In this document: in pieces, positions 26,760 to 36,370 of the stretch
Position numbering within the stretch: position 1 is the first letter of the stretch
Layout of the letters: each line of letters begins with the position of its first letter
NCBI RefSeq assembly: GCF_003350405.1
Contig: NZ_QQAW01000001.1
Location: 372,001 to 436,000, forward strand
DNA length: 64,000 nucleotides
Reading direction: 5' to 3'
Origin: Gluconacetobacter liquefaciens
Lineage (GTDB): Bacteria; Pseudomonadota; Alphaproteobacteria; Acetobacterales; Acetobacteraceae
Notes under the pieces: model-generated
What the model was told of the DNA's origin: nothing
Databases searched by the model: none
What the model saw: only the letters and a program-made list of their open reading frames with translations
Program-made: the position numbers and the translations under genes

Positions 26760-28189
26760 CGACACCCCCGCTGGTGCCGCCGGAGTCCGATGCGGTCGAA
26801 GCCTACGTGCTGCCCGAGACCGTCGATCGCGACATGCCCCGCGCCTTGCTGGAATTTCATTCGCCCAGCATGGCGCTGATCGACCTGCCGCCGACCGCTT
26901 CGGCGCTCTATCTGGCATGGATCGTTTCGGCGCTGGCGATCATGGGGGTGATCGTGATGTCGGTCTTCCCGCTCGATCAGGTGGTGGCGGCGCAGGGGCG
27001 GATGGTCTCCACCGAGGCGACGCTGGTGGTCCAGCCGCTGGAAACCGCGATTATCCGCACCATCGACGTGCATGAGGGCGATTTCGTCCACAAGGGGCAG
27101 ATCCTTGCCCGGCTGGACCCGACCCTGACCGGGGCTGATGTCGAGGACATGGGCCAGCAGGCCGGCGCCTACGCCGCTCGCGCCGCGCGCCTGACGGCCG
27201 AGGCCGAGGGGCGGGATTATGCGCCCGATCCCGAAGACCCGGCCGCGATGCAGGAGGCCGCCGCTTTCGCGCGGCGCCGGGCCGAACTGACCGCGCGCAT
27301 CCAGAACTACGACAAGCAGATTGCCGGCGCGCGCAGCGACATGCAGGGTAACCTGGCCGATGCCGCGATGTATGGTGCCCGCGCCCGCGTGGCGGCCAGC
27401 GTGCATGCCATGCGCCTGCGCCTGCAACGGGACCAGGTGGGCAGCCGCCTGTCCACGCTTTCGGCCCAGAACGACCTCATGGAGGTGGAGCGCGCCCAGA
27501 TTGCCGCCCATCAGGCCGCCGATGGCGCCCGCGCGAAGCTGGAGGCCGTGACGGCGGAACGCGATGGCTTCGTGCAGAACTGGAAAGCCACGATCTACGA
27601 GGATCTCGCGACCGCCCAGCACCATTTGGCCGATGCGCGCGACGAAGCCCGCAAGGCGGGGCTGCGGCACAGCATGATGGTGATGCGCGCCGATCGCGAT
27701 GCCGTGGTACTGAGCATCGCCGCCCTGTCCGTCGGCTCGGTCATGCAGTCGGGCACGCAGTTGATGACGCTGGTGCCGGTCGATAGCGGGCTGGAGGTCG
27801 AGGCGGCGATCCGGGGTTCCGATGTCGGCTTTATCCGACCGGGAGATCATGTGCTGCTGAAATTCGCGACCTTTCCCTACACCCAGTATGGCGGGGCCGA
27901 AGGCACGGTGCGCGTGATCAGCGCGGATTCTTTCGCCGCCGGAGAAAGCGGGCGCGGCGCCCCAGGTTCGCCGGCCCCAGCGCAGTCGGCCGATGCCGGC
28001 GGGATGGATGCCTTTTATCGCGCGCGGGTGCGGGTCGATCGCTACACGCTGCATGGCGTGCCGCCGTTCTTCCACGCACAGCCCGGCATGCCGGTCGAAG
28101 CCGATATCCATGTCGGCCGTCGCACCATCATGCAGTATCTGATGAATCACCTGGTGCCGGCGCTAACCGATGGCATGCGCGAACCATAA
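26756..28189 (+). CDS. HlyD-family membrane fusion protein of type I secretion
   Basis: 477 residues overlapping the ABC gene by four bases. A single membrane helix (about 48-68) follows a cytoplasmic tail. The periplasmic part has a lipoyl-like half (VVAAQGRMVSTEATLVVQPLE, then GDFVHKGQILARLD), a long Ala/Arg-rich coiled-coil region (about 130-300), the second half and a beta-barrel end (DVGFIRPGDHVLLKFATFPY). It links the inner-membrane ABC to an outer-membrane channel. The last 40 residues keep the VEADIHVGRRTIMQYL signature of HlyD. Confidence 0.93.
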   Translation: MTTPPLVPPESDAVEAYVLPETVDRDMPRALLEFHSPSMALIDLPPTASALYLAWIVSALAIMGVIVMSVFPLDQVVAAQGRMVSTEATLVVQPLETAIIRTIDVHEGDFVHKGQILARLDPTLTGADVEDMGQQAGAYAARAARLTAEAEGRDYAPDPEDPAAMQEAAAFARRRAELTARIQNYDKQIAGARSDMQGNLADAAMYGARARVAASVHAMRLRLQRDQVGSRLSTLSAQNDLMEVERAQIAAHQAADGARAKLEAVTAERDGFVQNWKATIYEDLATAQHHLADARDEARKAGLRHSMMVMRADRDAVVLSIAALSVGSVMQSGTQLMTLVPVDSGLEVEAAIRGSDVGFIRPGDHVLLKFATFPYTQYGGAEGTVRVISADSFAAGESGRGAPGSPAPAQSADAGGMDAFYRARVRVDRYTLHGVPPFFHAQPGMPVEADIHVGRRTIMQYLMNHLVPALTDGMREP

Positions 28190-28244
28190 TTTCGGCCCGC
28201 AAACGCGGATGGCCGGCAATCCCACCCGCCCCCTGACCGGGTTT

Positions 28245-28288
28245 CCAAAGGGCGACCGCCCTTTGGTGGGTCAAGGGCAAAGCCCTTG
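28245..28288. repeat. Two adjacent GC-rich hairpins between hlyD-like and Sel1 genes
   Basis: CCAAAGGGC (28245-28253) pairs with 28258-28266, and CAAGGGC (28272-28278) pairs with 28282-28288. The pair sits in the 130-bp gap before the Sel1 gene. It may be a weak terminator or an extragenic palindromic element; I cannot tell which. Confidence 0.5.
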
Positions 28289-28318
28289 TCAGGCCATGCG
28301 CCAGATCCGGTGCGCCGC

Positions 28319-30082
28319 ATGAGGCGGATTCTTTCCGCTCTTGGCGCGCGGTTTTCGCCGCGGGCGCGCCTGGCGCATGCCTTGCGGCTGATCGAGGACG
28401 GGGAGGTGGTGGCCGGGGTGGCGCTGTTGGGCAGCGTGGCCGAGGCCGGGGTGCCGGAGGCGCAGTTTCGGGTAGGCCGGGCTTATCTGGATGGCACCGG
28501 CGTGCCACCCAGCCTGGTGGAGGGCGCGCGCTGGATGCGGCGCGCCGCCGAGGCCGGATGGGTCGAGGCCCGGATGGTGCTGGGCACGCTCTATCTGTTC
28601 GGCCTGCCGCGCGAAGGCGCGGCGGACGAGGGCGTGCGTCTGGTGGCCGAGACGCCGGGCGATCGGGTGCCCGATCCGGTCTCCGCCGCCCGCTGGGCCC
28701 TCCTGGCGGCGGAGGCCGGATCGCCCGATGCGCAGGCGCTGTATGGCTATATTCTCGCCGATGGGCCGGCCGACATGCGCGATGTGGAGGCGGCGGAGGG
28801 CTGGTTTTCCCGCGCCGCCGCCGCCGGCTGCCCGCAGGGCTATCTGGGGCTCGGGTTGGTGTGGATGCGGGCGGCGCGCGACGAGGCTGGGCATGCGCGG
28901 GCGGCGGAAGCCCTGCGCGTGGCGGCCGGGGCCGGGCTGGGGTCGGCGCTGTTCACGCTGGGGGCGCTTACCGAACGGGGGCAGGGCGTGGCGCGGGATA
29001 TCGCGTCGGCCACCGCGCTGTATGGCCGCGCGGCCGAGGCCGGGGTGCGCGCGGCCCAGGCGCGGTTCGGTCTGGCCCTGCTGGAAGGGCGGGGCTGCAC
29101 GCGCGATGCGGCGCGTGCGGAAAGCTGGCTGCGTCGTGCCGCCCTGGCCGGCGATCGCGAGGCGGCATCGCTGCTGGGTGACCTTTATGCCTGCGGCGGC
29201 GACCTGCCGCCGAACTATATCGAGGCCGCGCTGTGGTATCGGCGCGCCGCCTCGGCGGGCCACGGGGCGGCCTGGCGGGCGCTGGGGATGCTGGCCCTGA
29301 CGGGGGCTGGGCAGCCCCGTGACGTGACCGAGGCCGCGCGCTGCTTCCGCCAGGCTGCGGCCTTGGGGGACGGGCGGGCAGGTGCCGATCTGGGCAATCT
29401 GCTGCTGGACCAGGATGTGTCGGAGGAGGACCGGCGCGACCTCGGGCAGTATTTCGCCCATGCGGCCGAGGCCGGAGACCCGGTCGCGGCCTTCAATTTC
29501 AGCATCTGCCTGACCCACGGGCTGGGGATGGCGCGCGATGAACAGGCGGCGGCGGCGTGGATGCTGCGTGCCGCTGATGGGGTGGTGAACGCACAATACT
29601 GGTATGGCCGCATGCTGCTGGAAGGGCGCGGCTGCGCGCCCGATCTCTCGGCGGGGCGGGGCTGGATCGCGCGCGCGGCCGAGGCCGGCATGGCCGATGC
29701 CCAGGTGGCGCTGGCGCAATTGATGCTGACCGGCCGTGGAGGCCCGCGCGACCATCCGACGGCGGCGGCGCTCTATCGGACGGCGGCCGAACAGGGGCAG
29801 GTCGATGCGATGTTCTCGCTGGGGGCGTTGCTGGGTGGCGGCCACGATGTGCCGGTGGACCGGGCGCAGGCCCAGCACTGGTTCCGCATGGCTGCCGAAC
29901 GGGGCAACGCGCTGGGTCAGTTGATGCTGGGCCGCTATCTGCTGCGCGGACTGGCTGGCATGAGCGACCCGGCCGAAGCCCGGTTGTGGTTGGAACGCGC
30001 CGCCGCGCAGGGCGTGCCGGATGCGGCGGCCGAACTGGCCCGGCTGGGGGCAGGACCGGTGGCCGGCGCCGGGGCGGGCTGA
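28319..30082 (+). CDS. Sel1-repeat protein
   Basis: 587 residues from the ATG at 28319 (TTG 28286 and GTG 28310 are in frame but lie in the hairpin region). After a basic N-terminus the protein is almost entirely Sel1-like helical repeats, at least 13 by eye, each near 36 residues with the pattern A..LG..Y..G.G.. and AA..WYRRAA. There is no clear signal peptide, so it is probably cytoplasmic or poorly exported. Such solenoids hold protein complexes together. Its position between secretion and glycosyltransferase genes suggests an assembly role there. Confidence 0.85.
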   Translation: MRRILSALGARFSPRARLAHALRLIEDGEVVAGVALLGSVAEAGVPEAQFRVGRAYLDGTGVPPSLVEGARWMRRAAEAGWVEARMVLGTLYLFGLPREGAADEGVRLVAETPGDRVPDPVSAARWALLAAEAGSPDAQALYGYILADGPADMRDVEAAEGWFSRAAAAGCPQGYLGLGLVWMRAARDEAGHARAAEALRVAAGAGLGSALFTLGALTERGQGVARDIASATALYGRAAEAGVRAAQARFGLALLEGRGCTRDAARAESWLRRAALAGDREAASLLGDLYACGGDLPPNYIEAALWYRRAASAGHGAAWRALGMLALTGAGQPRDVTEAARCFRQAAALGDGRAGADLGNLLLDQDVSEEDRRDLGQYFAHAAEAGDPVAAFNFSICLTHGLGMARDEQAAAAWMLRAADGVVNAQYWYGRMLLEGRGCAPDLSAGRGWIARAAEAGMADAQVALAQLMLTGRGGPRDHPTAAALYRTAAEQGQVDAMFSLGALLGGGHDVPVDRAQAQHWFRMAAERGNALGQLMLGRYLLRGLAGMSDPAEARLWLERAAAQGVPDAAAELARLGAGPVAGAGAG

Positions 30083-30085
30083 GGG

Positions 30086-33000
30086 GTGGCGGGACGCATG
30101 ATGCCGCCCGCGCGTGGGCGGACGACGCCGGAGGATCGCGCGGCATGGCAGGTCTGGGCCGATGCCCAAGCCCAATCGGCCTTTCGCCAGGCACGGGCCT
30201 GCGAGGAAACGGGCGATGCCGGGAGTGCGCGGGCCTGGTACGAGCGCGCGCATCGTCTGGCGCCGGAGAGCGTCGTGGTGGCCTTTCCGCTGGCGATGGC
30301 GCGGCTGCGCGACGGCGATGCCGGGGGGGCCGCGCATATGCTGCGCACGCTGACCGCGCGTTTCGATTTCCCCGAGGGTTGGGTTGCCCTGGCCGCCGCC
30401 CTGCTGATGGCGGGCGAGGACACGGCTGCGATCGCCGCCGGGCAGCACGCCCTGTCCCGCCACGCGCCGCCCGGTGACATGGAGGCATTGTTCGCACGGC
30501 TCGCGGCATTGGCCGGGCGGCCGGGCTGGTGCGGGCTTTCGGTGTCGGGGCGGTTGTCTTTGGGCGCGTCGGCGGTGACGGTGCTGATCGACGGCCGGGC
30601 GGTCTCCGGCGTGACGGATGGCATGATCCTGCCTGTGCGGTGGCGTCGGGCGCGGCAGGTGGTGGTTCTGGGCGGCGGCGTGCCGCTCCTGGGCAGTCCG
30701 CTGGAGCCGGCGGCGCTGCAACGGATCGACGGGCTGGTGGAGGCAGGGCCGGACGGCCTGTCGGGCTGGGCCTGGCATCCATCGGACCCGGAGCAGGCGC
30801 CGGCCCTGCATATCCGCGACGCGTGGGGACGCACGATCCGACGCCTCGTGGCCGCCGAGCCCGCGCCGGAGGCGGACAGTCTCCTGCCCCTGGCCCGGCC
30901 GCGCCGCTTTGCCGTGGCGGCGGCGGATCTGCCGCCCGGCCCACTGCATGTGGAAGGGCCGGATGGCAGCGACCTGATGGGTAGTCCTTTGGCGGTGCAT
31001 CCCCTGGTGGCGCCCGGCGGTGAGGGGCGTGTCCGCCCCCCGCCCGCGGTGCCGCCATGCCGGGCCGGGCTCGCCATCGTCATTCCCGTGTTTGGCGACC
31101 GTGCCGGCACGCTGGCGTGTCTGGACTCGGTGCGGGCCAGTGTGGGGGACGCAGTGCCGGTGTTCGTGGTCGACGACGCGACGCCGGACCCGGCTCTGGC
31201 GGCGGAACTGGAGAGGCGCACGCAGGCGGGCGCCATCCGTCTGATCCGTCACGCCCGTCGCCTGGGCTTTCCGCAATCGGTCAATGACGGCATGCGCGCG
31301 GCGGCGGGGCAGGATGTCGTGCTGCTGAACAGCGACACGCTGGTCGCCGGGGGCTGGCTGGCGGAACTGGCCGACATTGCCTATGGCGCGGCGCATATCG
31401 GCACCGTCACGCCACTGTCGAACCGTGCCAGCCTTTTTTCCTGGCCCGGCCCCGATGCGCTGCCCGATGACGCGCCGACGCGGATGCCCGATCTGGAAAC
31501 GGTGCGGCGCCTGATGGCGGCGGCGCGGGCGGCCAATGGCGGGCAGGCGGTCGAAGTGCCGACCGGCCATGGATTCTGCCTGTTCATCCGCCATGATTGC
31601 CTGGCCGCCGCTGGGCCGTTCCGCGCCGACCTCTTCGCCCAGGGTTATGGCGAGGAAAACGAGTTCTGCCGCCGCGTCGCCGGGGCGGGCTGGCGGCATG
31701 TCGCGGCCACCGGGGTATTTGTCGGTCATGCGGGCAGTGCTTCCTTCGGCGCCGCCCGCCCGGCGTTGCTGCGGCGCAATCTGGCGATCCTGGACCGGTT
31801 GCATCCCGGCTATGGCGCGCTGGTTGCCGCTCATGCCGTCGTCGATCCGCTGTTCGCTGCCCGGCGGCGGCTGGCCCTGGTGTGCTGGCAGCGTGGTGGG
31901 GCCGGCTGGCGCCATGCGGTGTTGCTGGTCACGCACGATCAGGGTGGCGGCGTGGAGCGGGTGGTGCGGGACCGCGCCCGGATGTGGCGCGCCCAGGGCA
32001 CGCGGCCGGTGCTGCTGCGGCCCACACCCGATGGGTGCCGGCTGGAGGATGGGGCGGGCGGCGCGTGGTCCGCCATGCCACGCTTTCGCCTGCCTGCGGA
32101 CTGGGACCTGCTGCTGGCAGTGCTGCGCGCGTCGGGCGTGCAGCGGGTGGAATGGCACCACGGGCTGGGGCACGCAATCGACGCGCCGACGCTGGCTGCC
32201 GGGCTGGGTGTGCCCTACGCGGTGCATGTTCATGATTATGTCTGGTTCTGCCCCCGCGTCGCGCTGGTGGATGCGTCCGGCCGCTATTGCGGGGGGCCGG
32301 AGCCGGCGGGATGTGCGGCCTGCCTGCAAACAGGGGGCAGCCTGCTGAAGGGCGCCGGCCCGGTGCCCGCACGCCTGTCGGCCTATCGCGCCCGGTCGGA
32401 AGCCGTACTGCGCGGGGCAGGGGAGATTCTCGCACCCTCCGATGATACGGCCCGACGCATGCAGCGGGCCTTTCCCGGTCTTGCCATCGGCGTGGCCGCG
32501 CTGGCGGATGACCGGGTGGTGGCACCGCCGGCAACACTGGCGCGGGTTCCGGGGCAGAGGATACGGGTGGCGGTGCCCGGCGCGATCGGCGTCGAGAAAG
32601 GGTACCGCGTACTTCTGGCGGCGGCGCAGGACGCCGCGACGCGGGGGCTGGGCCTGGAATTTATCGTGGTGGGGCATACGCCCGACGATGACGCGCTGAT
32701 GGCCACCGGCCGGGTGTTCGTCACCGGCCCTTATGAGGAAAGCGACGGCGTCGCGCTGCTGGTGGCGCAGCGGGCGGACCTGGCCTTCCTGCCGTCGATC
32801 TGGCCCGAGACCTGGTGTTTCGCGCTGGGGTTGGCGTGGCGTGCGGGGTTGCGTGCGGTGGTCTTCGACCTGGGGGCCATGGCCGAGCGGGTACGACGCA
32901 CCGGCTGGGGGGCCGTGTTGCCGCCCGACCTGCCCATTCACGAATTGAATACGTTTTTCCTGTCTTATGGGCAGATCGGGGCGGCCACCGCGCGCCGCCG

Positions 33001-33097
33001 GGAGAAAAGGGAGATCGCGACCGTGCACCCAGTCGACCGCCTGCCGGCGCACCACGCCGCGTCTTGTTCCCTCGCTCCACGACGGAAGGCCCGCTGA
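30086..33097 (+). CDS. Large multidomain glycosyltransferase (TPR, GT2 and GT4-like)
   Basis: 1003 residues from GTG 30086, with ATG 30098 as an alternative; either start is within 20 bp of the Sel1 stop. The first 130 residues are TPR-like helices. A GT2 domain begins near 328 (LAIVIPVFGDRAGTLACLDS) with the acidic NSDT at about 414 and the GYGEENEFCRRV acceptor motif near 517. From about 613 a second, GT-B-like domain follows with VTHDQGGGVERVV, then a Cys cluster (YCGGPEPAGCAAC) and an ending PETWCFALGLAWRAG. It probably adds two kinds of sugar to one acceptor. The end overlaps the next start (TGATG). Confidence 0.85.
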   Translation: MAGRMMPPARGRTTPEDRAAWQVWADAQAQSAFRQARACEETGDAGSARAWYERAHRLAPESVVVAFPLAMARLRDGDAGGAAHMLRTLTARFDFPEGWVALAAALLMAGEDTAAIAAGQHALSRHAPPGDMEALFARLAALAGRPGWCGLSVSGRLSLGASAVTVLIDGRAVSGVTDGMILPVRWRRARQVVVLGGGVPLLGSPLEPAALQRIDGLVEAGPDGLSGWAWHPSDPEQAPALHIRDAWGRTIRRLVAAEPAPEADSLLPLARPRRFAVAAADLPPGPLHVEGPDGSDLMGSPLAVHPLVAPGGEGRVRPPPAVPPCRAGLAIVIPVFGDRAGTLACLDSVRASVGDAVPVFVVDDATPDPALAAELERRTQAGAIRLIRHARRLGFPQSVNDGMRAAAGQDVVLLNSDTLVAGGWLAELADIAYGAAHIGTVTPLSNRASLFSWPGPDALPDDAPTRMPDLETVRRLMAAARAANGGQAVEVPTGHGFCLFIRHDCLAAAGPFRADLFAQGYGEENEFCRRVAGAGWRHVAATGVFVGHAGSASFGAARPALLRRNLAILDRLHPGYGALVAAHAVVDPLFAARRRLALVCWQRGGAGWRHAVLLVTHDQGGGVERVVRDRARMWRAQGTRPVLLRPTPDGCRLEDGAGGAWSAMPRFRLPADWDLLLAVLRASGVQRVEWHHGLGHAIDAPTLAAGLGVPYAVHVHDYVWFCPRVALVDASGRYCGGPEPAGCAACLQTGGSLLKGAGPVPARLSAYRARSEAVLRGAGEILAPSDDTARRMQRAFPGLAIGVAALADDRVVAPPATLARVPGQRIRVAVPGAIGVEKGYRVLLAAAQDAATRGLGLEFIVVGHTPDDDALMATGRVFVTGPYEESDGVALLVAQRADLAFLPSIWPETWCFALGLAWRAGLRAVVFDLGAMAERVRRTGWGAVLPPDLPIHELNTFFLSYGQIGAATARRREKREIATVHPVDRLPAHHAASCSLAPRRKAR

Positions 33098-34368
33098 TGC
33101 CCGACAGCATGACGATGGACAATCCGGCCCAGATGACGGACCTGAAGGTCGCCGGCCGCCTGATGACGCTGGATGCGGGCCTCTATTGCATCTTCCACGC
33201 CGCCGGCGGCGCGGCGCCGACCGGTACGGATCTGCCGGGCGTGCGGATCTCGCGCGCACCGGGGCCGGGGGGTGCCGGGGTCGGGATCGCGACGTTCGAT
33301 GACGAGGGCTGGCTGGGGGCGGCGCGCAACGCCGCATTGGTCCGCGTGCCGGGGACGGTGGGGCAGATCCTGATCACGATCTATCACGACCCGGCCCGGA
33401 TAGCCGAGACGCCGCGCCTGCAGGTGGTGCGTCTGGCCGATATGGCGGTGGCTGGCCCGGCGCCTGCCATGGTCCCGCCGCAGCCCGGCGCCGTACCGCC
33501 CTTTCCCGTGGCCCCGTCATCCACGCAGCCGAAGCTGGAACCCCAGGGCGCAAAAAAACGCCCCGCGGGTGAACTGACGGCGCATATCCAGCGTCGCGGC
33601 GATGTGGCGGCCTCGCTGATGGACTGGATGGGCACGCCCGGCAGCCGCAACTGGATCGAGGGTTTCGCCATTGCGCCGGCCCATCTGATCACGGCCGAGG
33701 ATATCGAATATCAGGCGGTGCTGGGGCGGGGCTGGCTGTCGCCCTGGGCCTCGGGCGGCCAGTTCTGCGGCAGTCGCGGCATGGCGCTGCCGATCCTGGG
33801 CCTGCGCGTTCGGCTGAAGCCGCAGGTCGCCGGCCGGTATCATTGCCGTGTCTCGGCCAGTTTTACCGATGGCAGCCGGGTGGGACCGGTGACTGATGGC
33901 GGGGTGGCCGAGGCCGAAAGCGCGGCGCCGCTGGAAGCCTTCCGCGTCGAGATCGTGCCCGTGGCGGTGGCTGAGCGTCCCGATGACCGGGAACAGGCGC
34001 TGCTGGCAGCGGCAACGGCGGTTGAGATGAAAGCCGGCCATCGCCCCCTGGACCCCATGGAGGCCGCTAGCCCCGTGGTGGAGGCGCCGCCACGGACGCC
34101 CCGGAAGCGCCGGGTCAAAACCGCTGGAACGGCAGAGGAAGCGCCTGCCGAGGCGGAACCGGTGGGGGAGATCCCGGCCGCCCCCGTCCCGAAACGCCGG
34201 GGCAAGGCGGCCAGGCCGGCCCCGGAGAATGCCGAACCGGCCGAGACCGTCGTGCCTGTCGAGGCCCTTCATCCGGGGCGCGGGCGCAAGGCGGCGGGGT
34301 CGCGCGTCGGCCTGCTGAAGGCGCGCCGGCAGATGGTGGCGCGGCGTCGATCCCGGCAGGAGACGTGA
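33097..34368 (+). CDS. Unknown protein of the secretion/glycosylation cluster with a ChW-like segment
   Basis: 423 residues from the ATG at 33097, overlapping the stop of the glycosyltransferase gene. The first 110 residues form a beta-rich domain. Residues 204-240 (EYQAVLGRGWLSPW, then GSRGMALPILGLRVRL) resemble the hydrophobic-Trp (ChW) repeat pattern, a similarity judged by eye. From about 330 the protein becomes a Pro/Ala/Lys/Arg-rich tail with basic clusters such as PRKRR, probably disordered. There is no signal peptide. The overlap suggests co-translation with the glycosyltransferase; it could be an accessory or acceptor-binding protein. Function unknown. Confidence 0.6.
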   Translation: MPDSMTMDNPAQMTDLKVAGRLMTLDAGLYCIFHAAGGAAPTGTDLPGVRISRAPGPGGAGVGIATFDDEGWLGAARNAALVRVPGTVGQILITIYHDPARIAETPRLQVVRLADMAVAGPAPAMVPPQPGAVPPFPVAPSSTQPKLEPQGAKKRPAGELTAHIQRRGDVAASLMDWMGTPGSRNWIEGFAIAPAHLITAEDIEYQAVLGRGWLSPWASGGQFCGSRGMALPILGLRVRLKPQVAGRYHCRVSASFTDGSRVGPVTDGGVAEAESAAPLEAFRVEIVPVAVAERPDDREQALLAAATAVEMKAGHRPLDPMEAASPVVEAPPRTPRKRRVKTAGTAEEAPAEAEPVGEIPAAPVPKRRGKAARPAPENAEPAETVVPVEALHPGRGRKAAGSRVGLLKARRQMVARRRSRQET

Positions 34369-34413
34369 GCAGGCCCGCGCCTGCCCCCATGCACCGGGCC
34401 ACGGGATGATGCC

Positions 34414-35640
34414 TTGAGATATCTGTTCGTTCACCAGAACTTTCCCGGACAGTTCCTGCACCTGCTGCGGCATCTGGGCCAGGACCCGGCGAACGAGATC
34501 GTCTTCATCAGCGAGCCGAACGACAATCAGGTTCCCGGCGTGCGGCGCGTGGCCTACCGCCTGCCGCGCGGCGGGCTGGACCGCGTGCATCCGGGAGCGC
34601 GGGAGTTCGATCTCGGGCTCCTGCGGGCGGAGTGCGTGGCACGGGCGGCACTCAGCCTGCGCGAACTGGGCTATCGCCCGGACATCGTGATCGGCCATCA
34701 CGGCTGGGGAGAGTTGCTTAATCTGGGCGACGTGTTCCCCGGCGTGCCGGTGCTGGGCTATTTTGAGTTCTTCTATCACGCCGAGGCGCTGGATGTGGGG
34801 TTCGACCCGGAATTTCCCTCGCCCGAGAGCCTCAGGCCGGTCATCCGGGCGAAGAATGCGGTCAATCTCCAGGCGCTGGCGCTGGGGGGGCACGGCCATA
34901 CCCCGACCCGCTTCCAGTGGATGACCTATCCCGACTGGGCACGGCAGCGGATCGCCCTGCTGCCCGAGGGCGTCGATCTGGCCGCCTGCTCGCCCGATCC
35001 GTCGGCCTTCCAGCGGCCGTTGGCTGTTGCCGGCACGGTCATCGCGCCGCAGGACCGGCTGGTTACCTACGTGGCCCGCGATCTGGAGCCCTATCGCGGC
35101 TTTCATGTCTTCATGCGCGCGCTGCCGCGCATTCTGGCGGCGCGGCCGGACGCGCGGGTGGTGCTGGTGGGCGGGGATGGCGTCAGCTACGGGGCCAGAT
35201 TGCCGCAGGGGGCGTGGCGGGCGCGCATGATGGCCGAACTGGCAGGGCGGATCGACCCCGATCGGGTCCATTTCGCGGGGCGGGTCGATTACGACCTATT
35301 CCGCGCGCTGCTGCGCCGGTCCGACGCGCATGTCTATCTCACCTACCCGTTCGTCGCGTCCTGGTCGCTGCGCGAGGCGATGGCGATGGGCTGTGCGATC
35401 GTGGGCAGCGACACGATGCCGGTGCGCGAATTCCTGACCGACCGGCGTACCGGGCGACTGGTGCCGTTCCTGGACCCTGACGGTATCGCCGAAGGCGTGC
35501 TGGAGGTGCTGGACGATGCCCGCCTGTCCACCCGGCTGCGCCGGGCCGTGCGGCGGCAGGCCGAACGCACGCTGGACATGGCGGATTACATGACGCGCTA
35601 CCGGGACCTGATCGACCGGGTGGCGCGTCAGGGCGCCTGA
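34414..35640 (+). CDS. Glycosyltransferase family 4 protein
   Basis: 408 residues from a TTG, chosen because YLFVHQNFPGQFLHLL is the family's normal N-terminus and no earlier start fits. The GT-B fold is shown by the N-terminal acceptor half (IVIGHHGWGELL, LGYFEFFYHAE), then the donor half with YVARDLEPYRGFHVFMRALP and the EX7E-like REAMAMGCAIVGSDTMPVRE. It is the last gene of the colinear run and ends at a strong hairpin. It probably adds a sugar to the same product as the large enzyme upstream. Confidence 0.9.
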   Translation: MRYLFVHQNFPGQFLHLLRHLGQDPANEIVFISEPNDNQVPGVRRVAYRLPRGGLDRVHPGAREFDLGLLRAECVARAALSLRELGYRPDIVIGHHGWGELLNLGDVFPGVPVLGYFEFFYHAEALDVGFDPEFPSPESLRPVIRAKNAVNLQALALGGHGHTPTRFQWMTYPDWARQRIALLPEGVDLAACSPDPSAFQRPLAVAGTVIAPQDRLVTYVARDLEPYRGFHVFMRALPRILAARPDARVVLVGGDGVSYGARLPQGAWRARMMAELAGRIDPDRVHFAGRVDYDLFRALLRRSDAHVYLTYPFVASWSLREAMAMGCAIVGSDTMPVREFLTDRRTGRLVPFLDPDGIAEGVLEVLDDARLSTRLRRAVRRQAERTLDMADYMTRYRDLIDRVARQGA

Positions 35641-35646
35641 AGCCCG

Positions 35647-35672
35647 CTGCTGCCGCCCTGGGGCGGCAGCAG
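35647..35672. terminator. Terminator hairpin between convergent GT4 gene and ppa
   Basis: A perfect 12-bp stem, CTGCTGCCGCCC (35647-35658) with 35661-35672, fills most of the 43 bp between two convergent stops and can serve both strands. Confidence 0.8.
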
Positions 35673-35683
35673 GGGGAGGGGAA

Positions 35684-36211
35684 TCAGGCTTTCTGGGCGG
35701 CGGCGAGCGCGGCCTTGATGATCTCGCCGGCTTCCTCGCGGCCGGCCCAGCCGGTCACCTTCACCCACTTGCCCTTCTCCAGGTCCTTGTAGCGGGTAAA
35801 GAAATGCTCGATCGCCTGGAGGGTGATCTCGGGCAGGTCTTCCAGCTTCTCGACCTTCGCATACTGCGGATGCACCTTGTCGTGCGGCACGCAGATGATC
35901 TTCTCGTCCTGGCCGCTTTCGTCTTCCATGCGGAGCATGCCGATCGGGCGGGCGCGGATCACGGCGCCGGGCACCACGGGGGCCGGGATCAGCACCAGGG
36001 CGTCGGCCGGGTCGCCGTCGTCGGCCAGCGTGCCGGGAATGAAGCCGTAGGCGGCCGGATAGGCCATCGGCGTGAACAGGATCCGGTCGACGACGACGGC
36101 GCCGCTGTCCTTGTCGACTTCATACTTCACCGACGACCCCTGCGGGATCTCGATGACGACGTTGATATCGAACGGCACGTCCTTGCCGGGCGAGATTTTC
36201 GAGACATCCAT
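35684..36211 (-). CDS. ppa: Inorganic pyrophosphatase, family I
   Basis: 175 residues from the ATG at 36211, the normal length; the open frame upstream is Arg-rich and not part of the protein. It splits pyrophosphate to two phosphates and so drives biosynthesis. The motifs are all present: EIPQGSSVKYEVDK, AYPAAYGFIPGTLADDGDP with the metal-binding Asp residues, and VPHDKVHPQY. It stands alone, divergent from the tRNA gene. Confidence 0.96.
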   Translation of the reverse strand: MDVSKISPGKDVPFDINVVIEIPQGSSVKYEVDKDSGAVVVDRILFTPMAYPAAYGFIPGTLADDGDPADALVLIPAPVVPGAVIRARPIGMLRMEDESGQDEKIICVPHDKVHPQYAKVEKLEDLPEITLQAIEHFFTRYKDLEKGKWVKVTGWAGREEAGEIIKAALAAAQKA

Positions 36212-36370
36212 GGCGGCGCTCCATACTCTTGGAAACAGGGAGAGAAGACCGCCGAACCTATCGACGCCGCCCCTCCTTGCCAAGCGCCGTTTGGGGGCGG
36301 GAATCGCCCGCGCGGGGCACGCCGCATCTTGCCAAACCGCCCCACATGCGCGAAGTGAGAACCGGCCTGC

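Noticed and set aside
28289-33337. A 1682-codon open frame on the minus strand
   Set aside because: It lies antisense to the Sel1 and glycosyltransferase genes, and its translation is His/Arg/Gln/Pro-rich without domains. It is a by-product of high GC content.
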